Positions 7,906 through 15,487 of a DNA stretch of 64,000 bases are shown here, piece by piece. The DNA is from an uncultured Dehalococcoidia bacterium. GTDB lineage: Bacteria > Chloroflexota > Dehalococcoidia > Lucifugimonadales > GCA-2712585. The stretch spans positions 1,425,141-1,489,140 of the forward strand of contig OX638324.1 in the NCBI GenBank assembly GCA_951812825.1. The letters run 5' to 3'. The notes beneath the pieces were generated by a model. It saw nothing but the letters and a program-made list of their open reading frames with translations. It did not search any database and had not been told where the DNA came from. The translations under genes were made by a program, and so were the position numbers. Numbering within the stretch: the stretch's first letter is position 1; every line of letters starts with the position of its first letter.

Positions 7906-9315
7906 ATGAACGTCACTGAACTTTGCTTCCTGAGTGCCGTTGAACTTGGGGGGCTGATTGAGTCCAAGCAGGTGTCGCCCGTTGAGGTGGTGGAGGCGCA
8001 TCTCGAACGGATAGAGGCGACAGAACCAACGCTCAACTCCTTCATAACCCGTCCGGGCGAGGAGGCGTTGGAAGCGGCGCGGGAGGCGGAGGCGGAGATT
8101 GTGGGCGGCGGCTACCGGGGCGTGCTTCACGGCGTGCCGGTGGGGCTGAAGGACCTGTACTACGTTGCGGGGATGCCGAACACCGCCGGCTCTCGCATCT
8201 TCGGTGATTTTGTGCCCGACTACGACGGGGCGTCGGCAGCGAGCCTGAAGGAGGCGGGGGCAATTCTGATGGGCAAGCTGAACCTGCACCAGTTTGCCTT
8301 TGGGCCTACGGGTCACAACGCCGACTATGGCCACATGCACAACCCGTGGGACCCTGCACGGGTGGCGGGAGGTTCCAGCGGCGGATCGGGGTCTGCGGCG
8401 GCTGCGGGCCAGTGCGCGATTACGCTGGGGACGGACACCGGCGGTTCCATTCGGATTCCGAGCGCGCTCTGTGGGCTGGCGGGGCTGAAGCCCACCTACG
8501 GGAGGGTGAGTCGGTATGGTCTGGTGTCGCTATCGTGGTCGCTGGACCATCCAGGGCCGATGGCGCGAACGGTGGAAGACTGCGCTGCCGCCCTTCAGGT
8601 TCTGGCGGGGTACGACCCTCGGGATCCCGCTTCGGCCAATGAGCCGGTGCCGGACTACATGGCGGCGCTTTCGGAGGACCTGTCGGGTTTGAAGATTGGA
8701 GTGCCGCGGGAGTATTTCGAAGTGCCGGTGGACGCAGAGGTGGAGAGGCTGGTGCGGGCCGCGTTGAAGACGTTGGAGGACCTGGGCGCGGAAGTGGTTG
8801 AGGTGGACTGGCCGATGTACCATCGCTCCGCCGACATTTCCAAGATTATCCTCTACGCAGAGGCGGCAGCGTACCACCGAGACCTGCTGCTGCGTCGGGG
8901 CGGCGAATACGACCCTTCCGTGCGGTGGCGGTTCGAGTCGGGGCTATTCATCAGCGGCCCGGACTATCTGCGGGCGCTTCGACATCGTCGGGAGTACACC
9001 GAGTCGGCGCGGGAGCTGTTCGAGGAGGTGGACCTGCTGGCGGGGCCGATGGAGCCGGTGGTGGCGCCGCCGATAGTGGCGGATTCGGTTTCGGTGAACG
9101 GGGAGCCGGTGGGGGTTATTCCCGCGCTGACGCAGTACACGCGGCCCTTCAACCTGACGGGATATCCGGCGTTAACGGCGCCTTGCGGGTTCTCGGAAGG
9201 GCTGCCGGTGGGGTTGCAGCTGGCGGCGCGGCCATTTGAGGAGGCGACGGCGCTGCGGGCGGGGTACGCCTATCAGCAGGCGACGGAGTGGCACAAGCGG
9301 AGGCCGCCGGTTTAG
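7906..9315 (+). CDS. Amidase signature family hydrolase
   Basis: Hydrolyses a carboxamide. The 469 residues carry the complete Ser-cisSer-Lys triad: Lys82 in VGLKDLYYV, the cis-Ser in AGGSSGGSGSA (about residue 157) and the nucleophile Ser181 in GTDTGGSIRIPS. The length equals GatA and bacterial aryl- or acyl-amidases. Without gatB nearby it is better called an amidase than a subunit of Asp/Glu-tRNA amidotransferase. It closes the cupin, GatC-like, amidase operon. The substrate is unknown; the neighbouring FAH and aldehyde dehydrogenase genes suggest small-molecule catabolism. Confidence 0.92.
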   Translation: MNVTELCFLSAVELGGLIESKQVSPVEVVEAHLERIEATEPTLNSFITRPGEEALEAAREAEAEIVGGGYRGVLHGVPVGLKDLYYVAGMPNTAGSRIFGDFVPDYDGASAASLKEAGAILMGKLNLHQFAFGPTGHNADYGHMHNPWDPARVAGGSSGGSGSAAAAGQCAITLGTDTGGSIRIPSALCGLAGLKPTYGRVSRYGLVSLSWSLDHPGPMARTVEDCAAALQVLAGYDPRDPASANEPVPDYMAALSEDLSGLKIGVPREYFEVPVDAEVERLVRAALKTLEDLGAEVVEVDWPMYHRSADISKIILYAEAAAYHRDLLLRRGGEYDPSVRWRFESGLFISGPDYLRALRHRREYTESARELFEEVDLLAGPMEPVVAPPIVADSVSVNGEPVGVIPALTQYTRPFNLTGYPALTAPCGFSEGLPVGLQLAARPFEEATALRAGYAYQQATEWHKRRPPV

Positions 9316-9356
9316 GGGCCACAGCTTCGTCTTCGGGTGTGGGAGTGTGGTCCAAA

Positions 9357-9386
9357 TTGGCAATCGGGTTGGGTGTTGGCTAGAAT
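9357..9386 (+). promoter_or_regulatory. Predicted promoter of prfA-prmC
   Basis: TTGGCA (9357-9362), an 18-base spacer and TAGAAT (9381-9386), 37 bases before the prfA start. Confidence 0.5.
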
Positions 9387-9422
9387 AGGTGCTCAAGTCG
9401 AACGAGCTTTGCAGTTAATTCT

Positions 9423-10514
9423 ATGAACGTCATGAATTCATTTGTCGAACGGTTGGAGGATGTTGACGCCCGGTTTCGGGAGTTGGGGCATTTGCTGGCG
9501 CAGCCCGAGGTGGCGGTGGACTACGAACAGGTGCAGAAGCTGGCGAAGGAGAGGGCGGGGCTGGAGGACACGGTCAAGGGATACCGGGAGTTGAAGGAGC
9601 TGCAGGAGCAACGGGACGAAGCCCAGTCCATCATCGACGAGGGGGGCGATCCTGAAATGGAGGCCCTTGCCGCCGAGGAGCTTGAGGGCGTTTCCGGTCG
9701 GATAGAAAGCCTGGAGCAGGAGCTCCGGCTGGCGCTGCTGCCGAAGGACCCCAACGACGAGAGAAGCGTCATCGTGGAGATACGCAAGGGCGCGGGTGGG
9801 CAGGAGGCGGGGCTGTTCGCCGGGGACCTTTACCGGATGTATACCAGGTACGCCCACAACATGGGATGGAAGGTGGAGGTGCTGAACTCCAACCCTTCGG
9901 ACCTGGGGGGCTTCAACGAGATAGCGTTCGGCGTCGAGGGGAAGAACGCCTTCGGTCGGCTCAAGTACGAGCGGGGGGTGCACCGGGTGCAGCGCATTCC
10001 CACTACGGAGTCGTCAGGTCGTCTGCATACCTCCACCGTGACGGTGGCGGTGCTGCCGGAGGCGGAAGAGGTGGACATCAAGATTAACATGGACGATCTG
10101 CGGATTGACGTGTTCCACGCCGGCGGCCACGGAGGTCAGAACGTGAACAAGGTGGCCACGGCCATCCGGATTGTCCACAATCCCACGGGGACGGTGGTGA
10201 CGTGCCAGGATGAGCGCTCCCAGTACAAGAACAAGCAGCGGGCGTTGAACATTCTGCGGGCGCGTCTGTACGAGCAGGAGCAGCTGAAGCTGGAGAAGGA
10301 GATCATCCAGTCGCGGCGGACGCAGGTGGGCACGGGAGACAGGGCGGAGAAGATTCGCACCTATAACTTCCCGCAGGACAGGATTACGGACCATCGCATA
10401 GGGCGGAATTTCTTTGGCTGCCAGAAGTATATGGACGGGTTCATGGACGACGTCATCGACGCGCTGACGGCCCATGAGCAGGCGGGCGCGCTGGAAGCGG
10501 CTCTGGCAAGATGA
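9423..10514 (+). CDS. prfA: Peptide chain release factor 1
   Basis: RF1 reads UAA and UAG stop codons and releases the finished peptide. The 363 residues match the family. The stop-codon-reading tripeptide of the P-x-T type is seen as PTT in HRVQRIPTTESSGR, which fits RF1 and not RF2 (SPF). The catalytic GGQ is present but sits in an unusual context, HAGGHGGQNVNKVATA, where most RF1 proteins have S-G-A-G-G-Q-H-V-N. The CQDERSQYKNKQRAL and RIGRNFFG motifs are normal. prmC, which methylates the GGQ glutamine, follows 45 bases later, a classic pairing. The start codon used is the ATG at 9423; MNSFVER four codons later is an alternative. Confidence 0.95.
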   Translation: MNVMNSFVERLEDVDARFRELGHLLAQPEVAVDYEQVQKLAKERAGLEDTVKGYRELKELQEQRDEAQSIIDEGGDPEMEALAAEELEGVSGRIESLEQELRLALLPKDPNDERSVIVEIRKGAGGQEAGLFAGDLYRMYTRYAHNMGWKVEVLNSNPSDLGGFNEIAFGVEGKNAFGRLKYERGVHRVQRIPTTESSGRLHTSTVTVAVLPEAEEVDIKINMDDLRIDVFHAGGHGGQNVNKVATAIRIVHNPTGTVVTCQDERSQYKNKQRALNILRARLYEQEQLKLEKEIIQSRRTQVGTGDRAEKIRTYNFPQDRITDHRIGRNFFGCQKYMDGFMDDVIDALTAHEQAGALEAALAR

Positions 10515-10559
10515 AGGGAGCGGGGAGAGGGAAGGGATAAGAGGGATATTATCGCAACA

Positions 10560-11414
10560 ATGCTGACGCTGAGGGAGTTTCTACGGGATACGCGGGGTCG
10601 GTTGGGGAAGGTGGGGGCGCCGGAGCCTCGGCTGGAAGCGGAAGTTATGCTGTCGGACGTGCTGGGTGTGCCGCGACATCGGCTCTACGCCTATCAGGAC
10701 GATGCGATACCGGAAGAAGCGGTGGAGGCGTTGGAGAAGGTCGTGCGGCGTCGACTTGAGCGGGAGCCGTTGGCGTATATTCTGGGACACCGGGAGTTTT
10801 ACGGAGTAGACCTGACGGTTGGTCCGGGCGTCATGGTGCCACGTCCTGAGACTGAGATGCTGGTGGAGCGGGCGCTGCTGGTGTGCCTGGAGCGGATGGA
10901 CCGCGCGGGGCTGGTGGTGGCGGACGTGGGAACGGGGAGCGGGGGCATCGCGGTGAGTTTGGCCATGCACCTGCCAGGGGTCGCGCTGTACGCCACGGAC
11001 ATCTCCGCAGAGGCGTTGGAGGTGGCGCGGGCGAACGTGGAGAAGTTTGGGCTTGGTCCGCGGGTTACGCTGCTGGAGGGGGACTTACTGCAGCCGCTGC
11101 CGGGTCGGGTGGACGTTATAGTCGCGAACCTTCCGTACATCCCATCGGGGCGGCTGGAGGAGCTGCAGCCGGAATTGGCGTGGGAGCCAAGGGGGGCGCT
11201 GGATGGCGGGGACGACGGCATGGGCCTGCTACGTCGGCTTATGGGGCAGGCGGCGGGGAAGCTGGCTGACGACGGCGTGATTCTGTTGGAGATTGACCCG
11301 GGACAGGGGGAGACTCTGCGGCGGTTGGCGGGGAGACTGTTTCCGGGAGCGACGACGTCTGTGGAGGAAGACCTGGCGGGGCTGGAGCGGCTGTTTGTGT
11401 TGGAGTCGCGATAA
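10560..11414 (+). CDS. prmC: Peptide chain release factor N5-glutamine methyltransferase
   Basis: Methylates the GGQ glutamine of RF1 and RF2 using S-adenosylmethionine. The 284 residues hold the helical N-terminal domain (LREFLRDTRGRL), the EPLAYILGHREFYGVDLTV motif, the SAM motif VADVGTGSGGIAVSLA and the substrate-binding motif in the form NLPYIP, where most bacteria have NPPY. The NLPY variant is known from other Chloroflexota-type PrmC sequences as far as I recall. It is co-directional with prfA and very likely co-transcribed. Confidence 0.94.
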   Translation: MLTLREFLRDTRGRLGKVGAPEPRLEAEVMLSDVLGVPRHRLYAYQDDAIPEEAVEALEKVVRRRLEREPLAYILGHREFYGVDLTVGPGVMVPRPETEMLVERALLVCLERMDRAGLVVADVGTGSGGIAVSLAMHLPGVALYATDISAEALEVARANVEKFGLGPRVTLLEGDLLQPLPGRVDVIVANLPYIPSGRLEELQPELAWEPRGALDGGDDGMGLLRRLMGQAAGKLADDGVILLEIDPGQGETLRRLAGRLFPGATTSVEEDLAGLERLFVLESR

Positions 11415-11419
11415 GGGAC

Positions 11420-11590
11420 ACCCCCTCCCTTCGACAAGCTCAGGGCAGGCTCGAAGCCAACAAGATTCTTCGACTCCGCCGCGCACCGCACAGAATGACA
11501 TGTGGGTTGAGGGGAAGGGAGGGGACTGGATTCCGGTCCCCGTGTCGGAGCACACGGACAGGCTTTGCGCCGGAATGACGGTGGGAGAGA
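11420..11590. repeat. Composite block of dispersed repeats
   Basis: Three elements lie end to end: a CTTCGACAAGCTCAGGGCAG element, a family A element (TTCTTCGACTCCGC... to GAATGACATGTGGG) and a family C element running from GATTCCGG to CCGGAATGACGG. The block lies directly behind prmC. None of it looks coding. Confidence 0.65.
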
Positions 11591-11593
11591 GGG

Positions 11594-11737
11594 CTAGTCG
11601 GAGGAGGGTAGCTGACGGGGGGCCTGGAGGGCCATCTCTTCTTCACAGCAGAAGACCATACCGTCTCCCCGGCGCACGCAGAGGATGAGGGTGCCGCACT
11701 GCTGGCAAGCGTAACGTTTTCCTAGCTGGTTGGCCAT
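11594..11737 (-). CDS. Desulforedoxin-like mini iron protein (copy 1)
   Basis: A 47-residue protein starting MANQLGKRYACQQCG. It has cysteines at 11, 14, 30 and 31, the C-x2-C...C-C pattern that binds one iron in desulforedoxin and in the N-terminal domain of desulfoferrodoxin (neelaredoxin-type superoxide reductases). The spacing from Cys14 to the Cys-Cys pair equals that of Desulfovibrio desulforedoxin (16 positions), and the MAN...GxxYxC start matches too. It would carry electrons or protect against oxidants in the cytoplasm. It starts at the ATG at 11737 and has a paralogue 62 bases upstream. It is too short for most gene finders. The iron is inferred; zinc is possible. Confidence 0.8.
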   Translation of the reverse strand: MANQLGKRYACQQCGTLILCVRRGDGMVFCCEEEMALQAPRQLPSSD

Positions 11738-11798
11738 CTTTTTGTCCTAAAGGTTGTGCTTAGAGGGGTCGGCAGGTAAGAGAGCGATCCCAGGATGA

Positions 11799-11918
11799 CT
11801 ATTGCTTGAGCTGCGCCGGTTCACTGCAGCACTTCAGGTTGCCGTCACCGCCGCGGGTAACGAGGAATTCGGAGCCGCATTGGGAGCAAGTGTAGCGTTT
11901 GCCGGTCTCGTTGGCCAT
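11799..11918 (-). CDS. Desulforedoxin-like mini iron protein (copy 2)
   Basis: A 39-residue protein, MANETGKRYTCSQCG..., again with Cys11, Cys14, Cys30 and Cys31 in the desulforedoxin arrangement. At this length it is essentially a bare desulforedoxin domain. It shares the MAN-x2-GKRY-x-C start with the gene at 11594-11737, so the two arose by tandem duplication, but their C-termini differ (this one ends SEPAQLKQ). An AGGAG-like ribosome site (GGAGCCGCTCCC region) precedes the ATG at 11918. Probably one transcript with copy 1. No superoxide reductase catalytic domain is fused to either. Confidence 0.78.
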   Translation of the reverse strand: MANETGKRYTCSQCGSEFLVTRGGDGNLKCCSEPAQLKQ

Positions 11919-12004
11919 GGGAGCGGCTCCTTTCTTGTTGGTGTTGCGTTCGGTGGGGAAGGGTCAGGTTGGGGATTATTCTAGCGTTGGAAGAGGATTT
12001 CGGT

Positions 12005-12200
12005 CAACGGAAGGGCGGTTCGCGAACCGCCCCTACCAGAGGATGTTGATGATGGGCGTTGCGGTTGGGGTGCGTTGTGGGATGAGAGGGGAAGAGTGGG
12101 CCCCCGTGTTCGTGGGGGAACGGGAGAGGTTGGGGCGTCAACCGGTGGCGAGATTCTTCGTCGCGGGGCCTCCTCAGAATGACATGTGGTTGAAGGGGGA
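12005..12200. repeat. Composite block of dispersed repeats
   Basis: A perfect palindrome GGGCGGTTCGCGAACCGCCC (12014-12033, family B) with CTAC after it is followed by a degenerate stretch and a family A element (TTCTTCGTCGCGGGG... GAATGACATGTGG, 12149-12190). It lies between the mini iron protein genes and ridA. Confidence 0.65.
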
Positions 12201-12212
12201 AGAGGGGTGGGG

Positions 12213-12599
12213 TTAGAGGACGACGGTGGGTTCAATCTCGATGAGGAGGTTGGGGCGGGCCAGGCCGGGGCTGGCGACGAGGGTGCTGGTGGGATATTGA
12301 CCCTGAAAGTAGCGTTCCATGAGGGCTTCGAACTCGGGCTGGCGGGGCCGGAAGGCGTCCATGTCCGTGACGTAGACGACCAGCCTGACAACGTCGCTCA
12401 TTCCGGCGCCCTCGGCGTGGACGATTGCCTGGATGCGGTTGAGGGTGGCGTCTGCCTGGGCGATGACATCCTCGTTCTCGGCGGGAGTGCCGACGGCGGT
12501 ACAGCCGGCGACGTATAGGGTTGAGCCGGCGCGGATGGAGCGGACGTAGTTGCCGAGGGTGGGGGCGATGTCGGAGTGGGGGTTGCGGATTTTCTTCAT
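12213..12599 (-). CDS. RidA-family protein (reactive enamine/imine deaminase)
   Basis: RidA proteins hydrolyse toxic enamines and imines such as 2-aminoacrylate; other members act in pyrimidine or amino-acid catabolism. The 128-residue product has the family layout: NPHSDIAPTLGNYVRSIRAGSTLYVAGC, then DVIAQADATLNRIQAIVHAEGAGMSDVVRLVVYVTDMD and PTSTLVASPGLARPNLLIEIEPTVV. The catalytic-type arginine seen in many RidA proteins (R in P-x-R-x2) is replaced by the LARPNLLIEIE form, where the arginine is still present. The start chosen is the ATG at 12599, which has AAGGAGG 10 bases before it; the longer frame to 12749 runs into a terminator hairpin. Confidence 0.88.
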   Translation of the reverse strand: MKKIRNPHSDIAPTLGNYVRSIRAGSTLYVAGCTAVGTPAENEDVIAQADATLNRIQAIVHAEGAGMSDVVRLVVYVTDMDAFRPRQPEFEALMERYFQGQYPTSTLVASPGLARPNLLIEIEPTVVL

Positions 12600-12712
12600 T
12601 GGGGTGGGTTCCTCCTTGGGGGACATGGTGCAAGGGTATGGGAATGGGTTGGGGAGGGCAAGGGGAGTTTCATGGATGGGCGGGATTCTTCGTCGCGAGG
12701 GTGACGAAGGGG

Positions 12713-12747
12713 AAAAAATGAACCCCTCGGCATGTGCCGAGGGGTTC
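12713..12747 (-). terminator. Intrinsic terminator of the RskA-like gene
   Basis: A perfect 12-bp stem (12720-12731 with 12736-12747) closes an ATGT loop; on the minus strand it is followed by six T residues (12718-12713). It lies 28 bases after the stop codon of the gene at 12775-13866. Confidence 0.9.
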
Positions 12748-12774
12748 ACGTGGTTGATAAGGTTTGGGTGGCGG

Positions 12775-13866
12775 TTAAGCCTGGGCCCTGCCGCGCCGAA
12801 GGACGGCGCCTCCGCCGAGTATCAGGACTGCGCCTACGCCAAGGGCGATGAGCGCGAAGGTCGTGAAGTTTACGTCGCCGGTGTCGGGCGGCTCGACATA
12901 GATCTGGGCGTTGTAGCTGGCCATGTCTTGTGCGGCTACGTGGGCCTGAATTGCGCCGCCCTCGTTCTCACGGGTCATAATTTCGCCGTCACGGTCTTTG
13001 TCCATGCCGTTCAATGCCCGGACCGTCAGAGTATGGGCGTTGGCTGCATAGGCCCTAGCCGTAACAATATCGTTAGAGGACTTGGCGGTGAGGGCCTGGT
13101 CCCGGGCCATAGCGGCCCAAGAAGACACGTTATTGGTGGAGCTAACCACTTGGCCCGAGTAGGTGTGGAAGTTGGGATGGGCGGGAGCGGCGGTTACTGC
13201 ACCCTGGGCCTGCGCAGCGGCTGCAGCAGCGTAAGCCATTACGCCCATGCCATCGCCAGGATTTCCGGCACTGCCATCGAAGTTATCGCCTTCGGAGCCT
13301 TCGATGATGTTGATGATGTGAGAAACGTGGGACTGCACATCCTCAAGGGTCTTGGAATCCGCGGCGAATTTGCCGTGCATCATGGCTAGCTGGGCCTGGA
13401 GGACCAGGTTCACCGAAGCGCCGGATTCACTGTCCAAGAGCCCGTGGACGTACATGAGCCCTTCCATGGGAATCATGTCGTTGTAGGCAATTGTGCCGGA
13501 GGGTGCGGGGTCCGCGTCAGGGGAGGGTTCGATGGTGACGACAAACTGACTGTAGTTGGTTGCCAGGTTCATGCCGTCTGGATGTATGTAAATGTGCTCT
13601 ACGTTGCCGCCATCGTCGAGGTTGAAGACGCCGACACTAAGCATGTTGGAGCCGTCGGCCGACAATAGCCATCCTTCATAAGCGTTGCCTTCCCCGGGAC
13701 TGGGGAGGGTGTTGAGCATAACTTGCAGCGCATCGGAGGCGCCCGTTTCGGACTCCGCTATCAGAGCGGTGCCCACGGTTACCTGCCCGCGGGCGAGGCT
13801 CAGGGGGATGACGAGAGCCATCAACGATAGCAATAGAACTACTTTGAAGACTTTGGACAAGTACAT
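12775..13866 (-). CDS. Surface-anchored RskA-like protein with EF-hand loop and sorting signal
   Basis: A secreted 363-residue protein. It has a signal peptide (residues 1-28), then an extracellular domain like the C-terminal domain of anti-sigma-K factors (YEGWLLSADGSNMLSVGVFNLDD..., about 60-130). A helical middle part is rich in Ala, His and Met and carries a canonical calcium loop DKDRDGEIMTRE (about 289-300). It ends with PPDTGD (about 326), a hydrophobic segment and RRGRAQA. The tail looks like a sortase-type sorting signal of the P-P-x-T-G form, or else a simple membrane anchor. There is no cytoplasmic zinc-finger domain, so it is not a working anti-sigma factor. It has its own terminator. 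The function is unknown. Confidence 0.7.
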   Translation of the reverse strand: MYLSKVFKVVLLLSLMALVIPLSLARGQVTVGTALIAESETGASDALQVMLNTLPSPGEGNAYEGWLLSADGSNMLSVGVFNLDDGGNVEHIYIHPDGMNLATNYSQFVVTIEPSPDADPAPSGTIAYNDMIPMEGLMYVHGLLDSESGASVNLVLQAQLAMMHGKFAADSKTLEDVQSHVSHIINIIEGSEGDNFDGSAGNPGDGMGVMAYAAAAAAQAQGAVTAAPAHPNFHTYSGQVVSSTNNVSSWAAMARDQALTAKSSNDIVTARAYAANAHTLTVRALNGMDKDRDGEIMTRENEGGAIQAHVAAQDMASYNAQIYVEPPDTGDVNFTTFALIALGVGAVLILGGGAVLRRGRAQA

Positions 13867-14216
13867 CTAACCTCCTTTAACGGCTAGCGTAATCAGATGT
13901 TCTCAGGCAATTGGCAAATAACAGTGCGGAACTGCGGGCGTATTATAAAGGGTTGTCATTAAGCATTGCAATAGCTTTCTCAACTCCATAGGGGTCAATT
14001 GCCCATATTGGATTGGGCCTTTATGGATAGCCATTCTGTTCCGTCTGGAAATTCCTTTCACTTCCTCATTAGGTGCAGCAGAACCGAGTTGGGCCGGACG
14101 CCCGGGAAGGGCCATTCGGCAATGCTGCGTTCCGCTTTTCTTCTGACTGTGGGGACTTTCTTTCAGCCTCGGTCTCATTTTAGTGGATGGCGGGGCATTA
14201 AACCAGTACTTTTTGT
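13867..14216. other. Intergenic stretch, 350 bases, no gene recognised
   Basis: Lower in GC than its surroundings. Open frames here are short and have no recognisable protein character. The part next to 13866 should hold the promoter of the RskA-like gene, but I see no convincing hexamer pair. Confidence 0.5.
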
Positions 14217-14987
14217 TCACTTGCGGAGAGGTCTGCCGCGGCGTTCAATGAAATCCCGGAACCCCTCCTCGACGGCGAGGCTCTTATGGGTGGTCCTGCG
14301 GGCGAGGTGCTCCCGCTCTTTCATCTCCTCCCAGGAGCGTCCGAGGTTGCTCAGAACGAGGCTTTTGACGCCCTGCACGGAGAGGGGATGGTTGGCGGCG
14401 ATGGTCCGGGCCAGCTCAGCAGCCTTATCCATTAGCTGATCCGAGGGCACCAGATGATTAATGAGGCCGATTCTATAGGCTTCCTCCGCTTCCACCACGC
14501 GGCCCGTGTAGAGGAGTTCCTTGGCGCGAGGCCAGCCGATGATGACGGGGAGGGTCCAGGTGGAGTTCATCTGGCCGTAGGCGACGGCGAGGAAGCGAAA
14601 CTGGCTGCGCTCGCAGCCGACGAGGAAGTCGAGGGAGCTGGCGAGGACGGCGCCGCCGCCGTGGGCGAGTCCGTTGAGGGCGCCGATGATGGGCTTGGCG
14701 CAGTTGGCGATTCTCTGCTGGCCTGCGGACCGAACCTCGGCGGCCCGGGCGGACTGCTCGGTGGTGAAGGCGCGCATCTCGTGAATGTCGGCGCCGGCGG
14801 AGAAGGAACGTTGGCCGGCGCCGGTGAGGATTATGGCGCGAACTTCGTCGTCGGCTTCCAGCTCGGCGATGGCCTGTCCGAGTTCCTGAGAGAGGGCCAG
14901 GTTCATGGCGTTAAGGACCCGGGGCCGGTTGAGGGTGACGGTTGCAACGCCTTCCTGGCGGTTTACCAGTATGGTCTCGTAGCTCAT
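14217..14987 (-). CDS. Enoyl-CoA hydratase/isomerase family protein
   Basis: Crotonase-superfamily enzyme of 256 residues, the normal length. It shows VTLNRPRVLNAMN, the first oxyanion-hole block FSAGADIHEMRAF, the second block KPIIGALNGLAHGGGAVLASSLDFLVG, and the C-terminal EEMKEREHLARRTTHKSLAVEEGFRDFIERRGRPL. In true hydratases two glutamates act as acid and base. Here the block after GGG has no clear Glu at the first catalytic site (AVLASSLD), so isomerase, hydrolase or another crotonase activity is equally possible. It is a single gene with no close operon partner. Confidence 0.85.
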   Translation of the reverse strand: MSYETILVNRQEGVATVTLNRPRVLNAMNLALSQELGQAIAELEADDEVRAIILTGAGQRSFSAGADIHEMRAFTTEQSARAAEVRSAGQQRIANCAKPIIGALNGLAHGGGAVLASSLDFLVGCERSQFRFLAVAYGQMNSTWTLPVIIGWPRAKELLYTGRVVEAEEAYRIGLINHLVPSDQLMDKAAELARTIAANHPLSVQGVKSLVLSNLGRSWEEMKEREHLARRTTHKSLAVEEGFRDFIERRGRPLRK

Positions 14988-15209
14988 GGGCGGTCAGCTT
15001 GTCCTTGGGTGGCACTTAGTGCCGATTGTTGGGGATGCGTTGACATAATAGCCGCTTCCTGTTGAAGGCGCAACGGGCGGGTTGGGGGAGTCGGGTTTTT
15101 TCATTAGATTCACGCCTGAGAAGAGGGAAATTTGGGTTGAGTTGTTTGAAAAATTTTCGCTGCGGGGGATGTTGTGAGGGAATTATTGGGGACTTGGCAA
15201 TAGGAGGCG

Positions 15210-15416
15210 TTATGGAGCTGAGTCAGTGAGTTTGGACTGTTCGTCAGGTTCGGTACGGTAGGCGGGCCAGCGCCATGTGTAGCGGCGCTGGATGTTCACG
15301 AGCCTGCCGAGGATGGTGATGGCCTTGAGGGTCTGGTTCAGGTCAGCGTCGGGGTCGTTTATGAGGGCGTCCATCAATTGCTCGAATGCCTCATGCAACC
15401 GTTCTAGTTTCTCCAC
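15210..15416 (-). CDS. Hypothetical short protein
   Basis: A 68-residue frame with a GTG start (15416). The N-terminal half is an amphipathic helical stretch (LERLHEAFEQLMDALINDPDADLNQTLKAITILGRLVNIQRRY). It has no recognised domain. A clear ribosome site is missing, so it may not be expressed; the helical, charged composition and absence of a better frame on either strand are the only support. It lies alone between the hydratase and the RDD gene. Confidence 0.35.
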   Translation of the reverse strand: MEKLERLHEAFEQLMDALINDPDADLNQTLKAITILGRLVNIQRRYTWRWPAYRTEPDEQSKLTDSAP

Positions 15417-15487
15417 GGGGGGAGGGCAGTAGGGGAGGGGGCTTGTGACAAGGGGATGTTGTCACAAGGGGGATGAGGGGGAAGGGG

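Noticed and set aside
12600-12749. N-terminal extension of RidA
   Set aside because: The extra 50 codons pass through the intrinsic terminator of the next gene and a repeat fragment; a strong ribosome site supports the internal ATG.
13903-14220. 105-codon minus-strand frame
   Set aside because: No ribosome site, no domain and low-complexity composition; it lies in a lower-GC spacer.
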